Assembly: GCA_016256075.1 (NCBI GenBank)
Contig: SDVU01000387.1
Span: 1 to 14,058 of the forward strand
Reading direction: 5' to 3'
DNA length: 14,058 bases
DNA from: Dictyocoela muelleri
Lineage: Eukaryota > Microsporidia
Both the position numbers and the translations under genes were made by a program. This document shows, piece by piece, positions 1-7,790 of this stretch (position 1 is its first letter; each line of letters begins with the position of its first letter). Below the pieces are notes generated by a model, which was not told the DNA's origin, did not search any database, and saw only the letters and a list, made by a program, of their open reading frames with translations.

Positions 1-103
1 TAATGTCATTCCCTCATTATTTATTAAAGAGTGACGTCAGCGGGATTCGAACCACGATACTTAAATTTTTCATTCAATAGTGTTAACCACTGAGCTATCT
101 GGC
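1..103 (-). repeat. tRNA-derived SINE-like repeat, copy 1 (cut by window edge)
   Basis: Read on the minus strand, the unit starts at 103 with GCCAGATAGCTC and runs off the window at base 1. An A-box-like TAGCTCAGTGG lies at 97-87 and a perfect B box GGTTCGAATCC at 53-43, spaced as in a tRNA gene. The same head recurs at 1797, 4479, 6048 and 12423. The linker (1-30) matches the linker of the 12.3-kb copy, so the body should continue to the left of the window. The acceptor stem does not close, so this is not a working tRNA. It directly abuts the C-terminal end of the Merlin remnant, whose last reading frame runs into it. Confidence 0.8.
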
Positions 104-890
104 ATATTTATTTTGTAAATAAATAAAAGTAGGAAAAAATCAATTGGTTTAGCTGTTTGATAACGTTTATGTATTTCGGATTTTAATGCCGACCATGTAC
201 CATCTATGGTATGGATATGAACGTTGGATATGGACTCTTTGAAATACCAAGAATGGGGATTGTAAAATGACGAAATCCTTCGTTTGATAAGTTTTGATAA
301 CCTTTCCATTTATCTGTATATATAATAGAATCTGGATAGATATTTTTTTGATCAAATTCATTAAGGTACATTGATCTCTTTTCTCCACAATAAAAAACAA
401 AACACGTCTTTCTGGTGTTCTCTAAATCATACCTAATATCAAAACACCTTCCACTTTATGACCACGATGATATTTCCGACGACCAAATTTGGATTCATCG
501 ATTTCAACTATTATGCCTGTCCCACCAATCATAATTTTATTTTGATTGAAGTTTTTTCTTAATAAAACATAAATATCATTTCTCCGTTTCTGTGTTGTAT
601 CTTTTGAAATATCCAATACTTTCATTATATCTTTTTTTTAAAATCCCAATAATAACATATTAATCAACATAAGATTATCATTTATACCCATTTTTTATTA
701 TATATTAATGGATATGTACTATTTGGAGTTTTCTTTATACATTTTGCTTTAGTACACCTAAAATATTTCATGTCTGATGTAATCTTTACAGAAGATAAGC
801 AATATTTTCTAATAATGATCTTACCTTTTCCCACTAATATTGATTTATATTCTTCCAATAATTCATCATTCCTATTCATTTGCATTGATT
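104..890 (-). pseudogene. Merlin (IS1595/ISXO2-like) transposase, decayed
   Basis: Minus-strand pieces in family order. At about 885-682 is a zinc-ribbon-like N-terminus with KYFRCTKAKCIKK. At 625-422 is the first catalytic Asp block, VEIDESKFGRRKYHRGH. Around 400-290 is the second Asp block, IIYTDKWKGY. At about 230-115 is HTIDGTWSALKSEIHKRY, the block that normally reads xTIEGTW. The pieces lie in at least three frames, so several frameshifts have killed it. The third acidic residue is Asp instead of the usual Glu. The final frame passes into the SINE-like repeat at 103, so the native end is lost or overwritten. Merlin transposases move a DNA element by cut and paste. No terminal inverted repeats for this copy were found. 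Family assignment is firm; boundaries are not. Confidence 0.85.
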
Positions 891-987
891 TAAAGGGTTT
901 TTTTTAAAAAAAATACACCCATAAATATGGCCCTGTATATTCGTCTTTATCCGTTTTGGATCTCTAAGGAAAGGTAGAACCGAAGTA
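891..987. other. AT-rich spacer between Merlin remnant and foldback element
   Basis: Homopolymer-rich DNA with no reading frame I can support. GGTAGAACCGAAGTA at 973-987 resembles GGTAATACCGGTTA at 1758-1771, on the far side of the next element, and could be a decayed direct repeat made on insertion. Confidence 0.35.
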
Positions 988-1756
988 AATAAGGCTATCC
1001 GAAAAAATACCTTCGGGATTTTAGTATAGAATTGCAGGGATTTTCCCGAAAAAATCCCGCGAAAATTTTTAAATTTCAAGACAACAATTTTAATTTTTAC
1101 ATTATAGAAAAAACCATATAAGGTAATTTTAAAGATTTATATAATGTTCCTAACAATTTTAGAGAAAATAGCTTAACAAAATTTAACTTTTTTCAGTTAA
1201 AAATAATGAATTTGAAATAATAATCAAATTTTTTAGGTGAAACATTATAAATAATTAAAAAAAAGAGCAAGTGTATTAGCTTTTGGTCGGCAAATGAACG
1301 TATTTTTCAAGAAAAATAAACCACAAATACCAGTATACTGTATCACAGGTATTTAAATCAAAAATAAGTCGAAAATATCACAACCTGGGTAAAATTATTG
1401 ATATTTTTAAAAAGAAGAAAATCGAATCAAAATAATTATAAATAATTAAAAACAGTAAAAATATATTAATTACAAACAAAAAAAATAATTAAAAATATAG
1501 TTTCAAACTTTTTATTTTAATAATATTTTGAATCACATAACTTATTGCCTGTTACTTTTAATATTTATATATAAAAAAATTTAAATAAAAAAATTGTATT
1601 ATTTTGTTTTTTCTTTTAAAATTCCATTTCTAAATTTTTGATATTTTTCTTTTTATTTTAAATTTCATTTAAAAAATTTCGGGTGATTTTTTCGGAAAAA
1701 ACCCTGCAATTATATCCGAAAAAATCCTTAAGGGATTTTTTCGGATAGGGCTTATT
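988..1756. mobile_element. Foldback/MITE-like element with ~90-bp inverted ends
   Basis: The left end reads inward AATAAGGCTATCCGAAAAAA. The right end, read inward from 1756, is AATAAGCCCTATCCGAAAAA. The similarity continues through a GCAGGGWTTTT segment to about 1075 on the left and 1665 on the right. Each end is built from two back-to-back palindromes. The best preserved has perfect 15-bp arms at 1713-1727 and 1733-1747 around TTAAG. The interior (1080-1660) is AT-rich with no open reading frame, so this is a non-autonomous element whose family I cannot name. It sits between the Merlin remnant and SINE-like copy 2. Confidence 0.65.
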
Positions 1757-1796
1757 GGGTAATACCGGTTATTTTTTTCATATATTAAATATGATT

Positions 1797-2244
1797 GGGC
1801 AGATATAATAGTAGTTAACACTCCTAAATGTAAAATTTAAGTATCGAGGCTCGAATCCCGCTGACGCCACTATTTTATAAATAATTGGGTAATGACATTA
1901 AGCGGTAAATAACTATATAAATATAATATTCATATACAGTTGTTACAATAGTGGTATAGCTGATTAAGACATGGTCTAATATTGCGACGAACAGAAGAGA
2001 CTCTCCTAGGTGTGGGAATGAGTGCGGTGACGCATCTCGGCAAAAAGTAGTGATAAATAAAATATCATTAAAAAGCCTCTAATTACCTGTATCCTGCCGA
2101 GTCATTGATAAAACGAAAATCGCATATACAGCTTGACTTCTGGGTAGCTTAGGAAGTGGAGTATTATTGTAACACTAAGAACCAAAAGTCTAAAGACCAA
2201 GGTTGGAGACATATCTCTGGGTTGGCGCTATGGATGTTGTCAGC
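1797..2244 (+). repeat. tRNA-derived SINE-like repeat, copy 2 (full length)
   Basis: The head at 1797-1872 is tRNA-like, with a degraded A box and B-box-like GGCTCGAATCC at 1848-1858. A linker with TAATGACATTAAGCGG follows. The body shares several blocks with the other copies: TATAGCTGATTAAGAC, CTAGGTGTGGGAATGAGT, CGCATATACAGC and a terminal GTTGTCAGC that closes a hairpin. Total length is about 448 bp. The similarity to other copies stops at the terminal GTTGTCAGC, which sets the 3' boundary. It lies about 450 bp upstream of the cysteine-rich gene. Confidence 0.75.
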
Positions 2245-2507
2245 ATGTAATATATATTATAAGTATTTTCAATAAATTAGTTCATTTCAATGAAAAAAAT
2301 TTCCAAGTTTTATTTTTTGTTATTAATTATAAACTAAAGTTAAAAAACTATATTTTTTTTGATATTTATGAAAATCTTTTCACTGTATGAGTCTGATATC
2401 TAACAATTATAAATTTAATTGCAAACCTAAAGACAAAATAATTTTCAGAGAAAAGATGTTTCTGATTATAAATTTTTAAACTTATTTTCAAGCTAAATAA
2501 TATTATT

Positions 2508-2611
2508 TTTAGAAATTACAATATTAAAATAAATCATATAATTTGAAATTCTAAAATCTGGTTCTATTTGCAGTTTCAAATAATATGATTATTCATTTAG
2601 TAATTTCTAAA
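2508..2611. repeat. Nested imperfect palindrome (possible tiny MITE)
   Basis: Outer arms TTTAGAAATTAC (2508-2519) and GTAATTTCTAAA (2600-2611) are perfect complements. Inner arms AATCATATAATTTGAAA (2532-2548) and TTTCAAATAATATGATT (2574-2590) pair at 16 of 17 positions. The loop is about 25 nt. It lies 82-185 bp upstream of the next start codon, so it could be a small inserted element or a cruciform or RNA hairpin in the leader region. Confidence 0.55.
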
Positions 2612-2660
2612 TTAAGTATTTACCGTAAAAGTTAACCTCGGAAAAACTTCTAGAATAAAA

Positions 2661-2672
2661 TAAATATAAAAG
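2661..2672 (+). promoter_or_regulatory. TATA-like motif
   Basis: TAAATATAAAAG lies about 20-30 bp before the first ATG of the cysteine-rich gene. Short TATA-like leaders are usual in compact microsporidian genes. In DNA this AT-rich the motif could be chance. Confidence 0.3.
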
Positions 2673-2692
2673 AACACCAAATTCCATACCAC

Positions 2693-3970
2693 ATGCATAT
2701 GAATTTTATTTCAATCTCAATGATAATGTATCTTTACAGAGCAGCACAAGTTTGTAATGATAACGAAAATGTTGTTGCACAAAAACTTAATTGCGATCTT
2801 TCAAGTTGTAATCCTTCTAAACCAGACATCAACCCATGTTATAAACCACCATTTGAAAGCCTCTCTGATCCGTGTTCAAACTTCGACTGCCTCTATGACC
2901 CGTGTAATAAACCAACATTTGATTTATGTCAAGATTCTTGTTTTAAGCCTAATCTGGACTGTAAGCAGGATCCGTGCACTGATATTTGCCTTGAAGACTG
3001 TCAAGATAAACTTGAAATAAATACATGTGTTGTTTTTCCGGATATAAACAAGTTCGTACAAAAATTATTCTGTTTCTATGAATCAGTGGGAAAAAAAATT
3101 AAACCATGCTTGGAAGATTGTGACCCCGTTGTTTTCTGTGAAATTAATCAAATATACGGGGAAATGATTGATGCATTTGCAGTTATCATCAAAAATGGCG
3201 GTGATTATTTGGCTTCATCAGTTGTAAACATAATAATGAACAGCTCAAATACTCTCATTGACATAGTAAAGTGTTCTTCAAGTGAAGAGTTTCGAAAAAT
3301 TCTCAGAATAATCGGAGAAACAGATACGGAATTACTAGCCTTCATCGAAAAATCTATTGACTTGGTCTTGAATGACATTCTCAAAAACATTAGTGAAGGT
3401 ACAAAAACCTATCTCAATGATGTCAATGAAAAAATTACCACATCAATGGATAACCTTTATCTCCAGATTGAGGAATTAGTGCTTGATCCAAATAACAATG
3501 AATTTCCACTTGACGGGATAATTACCAATGACGGAGACCTACTCAACGACAATATCGAAGAATATAACCAAATGATTTATCAGGACATTGAATTCAAATT
3601 GAAGTTTCTTATGACAACGATTGATAATAAGATTGAGAAAAATCTTTCTAAAACCTTCGAAAATATTTCTCAGGTTCTTTCTTGTGAAGAGCGAAGAATG
3701 ATTAATGAATTAGCTAGCGCAGTTTGCGATATTCGAACTAAAATCATGTCTGTTAAACAAAAAATCACATGTGATCAAATTAAAAAAATAAAAAATGTAA
3801 TCAAATCAGGATTTATAAAAATTTCGAATGCAATTGAAGAAATGTGCAGTGTAGACATTTCTGCTTTGGTGAAAGTGGTAAATAAGATCGCATGTGAAAT
3901 CATGAAAATATGTGAAGGGTATGTTAACTATTATGATAACGAGGTTATAAGAGGTATTCAGATCAATTAA
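2693..3970 (+). CDS. Secreted-looking cysteine-rich repeat protein, unknown family
   Basis: A 425-residue protein I do not recognise. A hydrophobic start (residues about 4-15, FISISMIMYLY) followed by YRAAQ looks like a signal peptide with cleavage near residue 18. A second ATG two codons in (2699) could equally be the start. Residues 21-149 hold 18 cysteines. Within them residues 47-103 form about five degenerate 10-12-residue repeats beginning (D/N)PC or DSC and often continuing KPxF, visible in the DNA as recurring GAYCCGTGY. The rest (about 150-425) is acidic to neutral, looks mostly helical, has scattered cysteines and NSS and NIS sites, and shows no membrane segment. No GPI-type tail is seen. 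By inference it is a secreted, disulfide-linked protein of the spore wall, polar tube or host interface. The frame is long and undamaged. Inverted SINE-like copies flank it at about 450 bp upstream and 110 bp downstream. Confidence 0.8.
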   Translation: MHMNFISISMIMYLYRAAQVCNDNENVVAQKLNCDLSSCNPSKPDINPCYKPPFESLSDPCSNFDCLYDPCNKPTFDLCQDSCFKPNLDCKQDPCTDICLEDCQDKLEINTCVVFPDINKFVQKLFCFYESVGKKIKPCLEDCDPVVFCEINQIYGEMIDAFAVIIKNGGDYLASSVVNIIMNSSNTLIDIVKCSSSEEFRKILRIIGETDTELLAFIEKSIDLVLNDILKNISEGTKTYLNDVNEKITTSMDNLYLQIEELVLDPNNNEFPLDGIITNDGDLLNDNIEEYNQMIYQDIEFKLKFLMTTIDNKIEKNLSKTFENISQVLSCEERRMINELASAVCDIRTKIMSVKQKITCDQIKKIKNVIKSGFIKISNAIEEMCSVDISALVKVVNKIACEIMKICEGYVNYYDNEVIRGIQIN

Positions 3971-4077
3971 ATGTGAGTGATGGAATTTATACTTTTTTTA
4001 TTTTTACAAATTTATTTAATAATAATTTTAAAATTTATATTTTACTATAAAATTAAATGCCAACTTTTTTCATAATT
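3971..4077. other. 3' flank of the cysteine-rich gene
   Basis: AT-rich spacer with several A/T runs that could serve as poly(A) signals. No gene seen. Confidence 0.4.
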
Positions 4078-4479
4078 GACAACCCTGAGTGATGTTGTCT
4101 AATTCTTTAAACTTTTTCTATACTCAATGTCTATGTCACTACTAAGATACTTATAATCCAGCTGTATATGCGATTTTCGTTTTATTAAAAACGCAGCGGG
4201 ATGTATCTAATTCTATATTTTTCATGAATTTAATAGTTTCACTACTTATTTTGTAGATACGCATAATTTACTCATACCCACACCTAAGAGAGTTCCTTCT
4301 GCTTCACTATAAAAGATTAGACCAAATCTTAATCTGCTATACCATACTTGAACAACTGTATATTATACTATAATTATATATTTATGACCGCTTAATGCCT
4401 ATCCCAATTATTTATTGAAATGGCTAAAATGATTCGATTCGTGATATTTAAATTTGTTAACAACTAAGCTATTTGGGAC
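4078..4479 (-). repeat. tRNA-derived SINE-like repeat, copy 3
   Basis: Read on the minus strand, the unit starts near 4479 (TCCCAAATAGCTTAG) with a weak B box near 4440-4430. It continues through TATAGCAGATTAAGA and CTCTCTTAGGTGTGGGTATGAGT to CGCATATACAGC, and ends in a hairpin with arms GACAAC (4078-4083) and GTTGTC. It is more diverged than the 12-kb copy. It lies opposite to copy 2, so the two bracket the cysteine-rich gene as inverted repeats. Its 5' end faces the RanGAP gene. Confidence 0.75.
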
Positions 4480-4867
4480 GATTAATTTCGAGGTATACAT
4501 ATTTATTTAGAGAGTAAATATTGATCTGATATATTGTGCATTTTTATCAATTTTTGAAAATAAAATCCCATCTATTGATATTCAAATAATAATATGTCTT
4601 TCTGCTTTACTATAAATAAGGCTAATTTCCAGCCCTTAGACTTTCTTAAACTTAATCGTATAATATTACATCTCATTATCATTATAATTAATTTAAATAA
4701 AAAGGAATAATACTCAAATTTCATCAAAAAATCACAAGAAATATCCAATTGATCTTCAAATTGATCATCAAATTATCGTCTATCTTAATTAAATCATTCT
4801 TAAGACCATCAAATAAATTTAAATACATTTCAAATTTCAAAATTAAAAAAAATACAAATTATAACCC
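4480..4867. other. RanGAP upstream region with a SINE-like scrap
   Basis: AT-rich DNA without a supported gene. TTCTGCTTTACTATAAA (4600-4616) matches SINE-like copy 3 at 4297-4313 in 16 of 17 bases, so a small fragment of the repeat may survive here. CCC immediately precedes the RanGAP ATG, a start context reported for microsporidian genes. Confidence 0.4.
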
Positions 4868-5911
4868 ATGAATTTCTCAATAGAAAACGAAGGTAAAGTC
4901 TACGAAACAAAAGAAGACGTTGAACCACTTTTGAAATATTTGACACCACGAACCAGAACAATAAATCTATGCGGAAATGTATTTCATCCTGAAGCACTCG
5001 AACATTTTCTTAAAAACATTACTAAGAACAGGATCAGGTCACTTAATATTATGAGAATCTTCAGCACCTTTCATTCGGAATCAATCGCAAAGTGTCTCAA
5101 CATAATTTCAACATATATAAATCCTCTTGATTTGCACGAACTTGACATGAGTGAAAACGCTCTTAGTTGCAATTTCACTGAAGAATTCATCAATTTTTTA
5201 AAAAAATTGAAAAATCTTCGGGTTTTATGTATCAGAGACTGTGGGTTGGGTCCTATTGGTGGAGAAAAACTTGCCGAAATTCTTGATTCAATTGAAAATA
5301 AAACAAATCTTGAGCAAATTGAGATATCAAACAATAAACTAAGTACTTCAGGCGCTCGACTCGGTGAAGCGCTTTCAAAATTTCCAAATTTAGAATCAAT
5401 TAAAATTGCGGCTAATGGTATTCAAAAAGATGACATCGAAAAGATCATTTCAAATTTTGCAGAACACACACTCAGAGTTTTCGACATTACCGACAACTTC
5501 TTATCAAAATCAGGATGTAAGCTTCTTGGATCTCTTTACAGCGATTGGGAAATCGAAGAATTACATATTGGAGATTGTTTAATGAGAGATGACGGATTTG
5601 AACAATTTGTAAGCGGTGCACTCGATAAAATAAAATTTAAACCAATTGTCGGAGGTTTTGATGAAGAGAGAAGACTTCTTCTTGATATTTCATACAATGA
5701 AATTACACAACAGTCAATGAAAAGGCTCATTGAGTTTGTAGAAAATGAAAACCTGATCTCTATTTCAATAGAAGGTAACGAATTTGAAGACCTGAGCAAT
5801 TTGAGAGTTGCACTTGAAAAACAAAATGCAAAACTGATTGGTAACATTGAAAAGGTTCATTATGAAAATGTTGAGAATGAAGAGTTGATTTCTCAGATTC
5901 GTGATTTATAA
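4868..5911 (+). CDS. RNA1: Ran GTPase-activating protein (RanGAP/RNA1)
   Basis: A 347-residue leucine-rich-repeat protein alignable end to end with yeast Rna1p and the LRR domain of vertebrate RanGAP1. RanGAP stimulates GTP hydrolysis on Ran in the cytosol, sustaining the RanGTP gradient for nuclear transport. Markers: FSIE at 3-6; GNVFHPEAL at 36-44; CGLGPIGG at 125-132; ANGIQKDDIEKI at 182-193; DNFLSKSG at 209-216; GDCLMRDDGFEQF at 235-247; SYNEI and EGNEF repeats near 275-306. Yeast Rna1p is about 386 residues with a strongly acidic tail; here the protein stops after one mildly acidic stretch, so the tail is essentially missing. Two functional residues of Rna1p look replaced: Asn131 by Asp124 and Arg74 by Phe68. 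The start is the first ATG, right after CCC. AATAAA occurs 18 bases past the stop. A diverged but still active RanGAP is most likely; a Ran-binding relative without full GAP activity is possible. Confidence 0.85.
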   Translation: MNFSIENEGKVYETKEDVEPLLKYLTPRTRTINLCGNVFHPEALEHFLKNITKNRIRSLNIMRIFSTFHSESIAKCLNIISTYINPLDLHELDMSENALSCNFTEEFINFLKKLKNLRVLCIRDCGLGPIGGEKLAEILDSIENKTNLEQIEISNNKLSTSGARLGEALSKFPNLESIKIAANGIQKDDIEKIISNFAEHTLRVFDITDNFLSKSGCKLLGSLYSDWEIEELHIGDCLMRDDGFEQFVSGALDKIKFKPIVGGFDEERRLLLDISYNEITQQSMKRLIEFVENENLISISIEGNEFEDLSNLRVALEKQNAKLIGNIEKVHYENVENEELISQIRDL

Positions 5912-5928
5912 AAAAATTCATTTTATTA

Positions 5929-5934
5929 AATAAA
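5929..5934 (+). terminator. Possible poly(A) signal
   Basis: AATAAA begins 18 bases after the RanGAP stop codon, consistent with the short 3' untranslated regions of compact eukaryotic genomes. Chance occurrence is easy in this base composition. Confidence 0.3.
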
Positions 5935-6264
5935 ATATTGATTTCCAGTTATAGTCTACATAAAATTAATTTTCATTTAATATTTATTAGATTAAATATT
6001 TTAAAAAAATGAAAGTTGTAAATTATACTTTTATTTTACAAATAAGTGCCAGATAGCTTAGAGGTTATACTCTTGAATGTAAATTTTAAGTATCGGGGTT
6101 CGAACCTCGTGGATGTCTTTCTTTAATAAATAGGGGATGGCATTATGGGTAGTGTTCTATTATACCGGTGCACTTTTTAATTATAAAAAAATAACCTCGC
6201 TAAAAACTTCAAATCAATAAGTATCTTCATTCAATGTCTTATTGGAAGAGAACATTTCAGAATA

Positions 6265-6346
6265 CCATGTAAAGCTCCAACCGTTACATTTAATGGTCTG
6301 TACTATCAGCAAAAACCATTAAAAAGTAACGGTTAGAACTTTATGG
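6265..6346. repeat. Internal palindrome within the left MULE end
   Basis: Arms at 6265-6297 and 6315-6346 pair over about 32 bases around a 17-nt loop; the core is ACCGTTAC and GTAACGGT with ATGGT and ACCAT. A matching, more decayed palindrome lies in the right end (about 7920-8015), so it is part of the family's terminal structure. Confidence 0.7.
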
Positions 6347-6390
6347 CTTGTCGGAATACGTCCTGAGACGAAAATCCGGTTTTTTGTGCC

Positions 6391-6432
6391 ATAATTTTAC
6401 ACCCATAATTTTACACCCAGAATTTTACACCC
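6391..6432. repeat. 14-bp tandem repeat, three units
   Basis: ATAATTTTACACCC at 6391-6404 and again at 6405-6418, then AGAATTTTACACCC at 6419-6432. It lies just inside the left MULE terminus. No counterpart was found at the right end, so it probably arose locally. Confidence 0.9.
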
Positions 6433-6577
6433 GGAAACACGTCTCAAAAAAGCTAAATAAAAAAATGTAGCTAAACCTTTATTTATTAAAATCATTTACA
6501 GTTAATTTCTCTAAAAAAATAATAACTATAGTCATCTGTTGCTCATTTTCAGAGTAAAATTTTCAGAGTTGCCTTTT

Positions 6578-7790
6578 TCAAATTTTGTAAAAAGAAATTC
6601 CGGATTTACCAATGGTATATCTTGCAAGCTTATTACGTATCTTTTCAGTTTCCAATATAAGTTTATCAATAAACATACCTAAATTAGGTTTTTTAATATT
6701 AACTAGGTTGTTTAAACTACGATGCCAACCTTCGAGACTATTGATTGTTGTCGGAAGATTCAATCTTATTCTTTAAACACACTCCAATAGTGGTGTTTAA
6801 AAAGTGGTTCGGATTTTTTTCGACCCGTAAAAGTATATTAAAAATAATCAATAAACTGTTAAAAATATTTTTTCCAGGATAAGAATCTATAAAAACGATA
6901 ATATGATTATATGCCTCTTGAATCCGTGAATTCTAAAATAAGGTAAATTAAGAAATTGTTTAAAAATTCTTTTAACATCAAAATTAGTTTTATACAATGT
7001 TGCTAGTCATAGTGCTGTATTTTTCTCAAAAGACACTGTCGGTAGTGAAATAAAGATCATCATGATTTCTTTACTATCTAAAATCTTTTAAAGAAGGAAA
7101 AAAGTGTCATTTCATAATCCTTTACAACAGTTTTGGATTAGAGTTGGCATGATATTTAAGATAGGAAAATATTTCTGTATATTTTTGTTCTGATTTTTCT
7201 TAAAGTAGTAAATTAATGGTAAAAATTTTCCGAATATATACTCCTGAATCGTAATTAACTGATAAAATTGATTGGGCGAAGATCTAAAATTACCATCAAC
7301 AACTACTACCTTTAAATCTCTAATATATGATTTGAATTCATTTAAATAAAAAATTACACTGCGACTGTCAGAATGTATTCCTGAATCAAATTGCAAAAAT
7401 ATGAAACCATTTAAAGTTGATTGTAAAGAAAGTTGAAAATCTTTTTCATGAGTTTGGATATATTTAATCCCCTTATTTCGTATTTTTCGAGTATAATCTC
7501 GAAGACTTATATATTTTGTAAGTTCTGGTAGAATCGATATTACTAAATCTAGTATAAAAGAAATATATACACGATTAAAAGCTTCATTTGTATTCGTACA
7601 TCGTATTAAATTATTTTTTTTGCGAAAAATCAGCATTTTGACCCCCTTTTTGAACAACATGAATGTTAAATTGTCTTATAAGTAAAGGTGAATCTTTTTT
7701 TATTAGAAAAAACCTTTTACATTTTCTATATATACATCTCATTACTCTTCATCTTTTTTTTCTTTGTAATTAGATATAAAAAACGACCAA
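6578..7790 (-). pseudogene. FLYWCH/MULE transposase of the first MULE, decayed
   Basis: Minus strand, N to C. A FLYWCH-like zinc-finger scrap, RCIYRKCKRFF (C-x5-C, at 7737-7712), is followed by a His about 20 residues on. Then comes a 182-residue open stretch (7660-7112) with VVVVDGNFRSSPNQFYQL, where Asp122 matches the first catalytic Asp of MULE transposases. A damaged middle at about 7110-6765 retains weak matches. The C-terminal block at 6763-6578 has NSLEGWHRSLNNL, the family's Glu-Gly-Trp motif carrying the third catalytic acid, and ends KLARYTIG. At least three frame changes or stops separate the blocks, so no active enzyme is made. The zinc finger would bind the element's ends. Confidence 0.85.

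Larger units (their letters stand above)
2245..2692. other. Upstream region of the cysteine-rich gene
   Basis: AT-rich DNA with no supported gene. It contains the nested inverted repeat at 2508-2611 and a TATA-like run shortly before the gene; the rest shows nothing I can name. Confidence 0.5.

Noticed and set aside
31-103. A functional tRNA gene
   Set aside because: A and B boxes are fine, but the acceptor ends do not pair, the middle has no believable anticodon arm, and the same sequence recurs in five diverged copies attached to a common body.
2720-2741. Intron 3' splice site (TTTACAG) near the start of the cysteine-rich gene
   Set aside because: No convincing 5' splice site or branch point lies just upstream, and the unspliced frame already gives a signal-peptide-like start.
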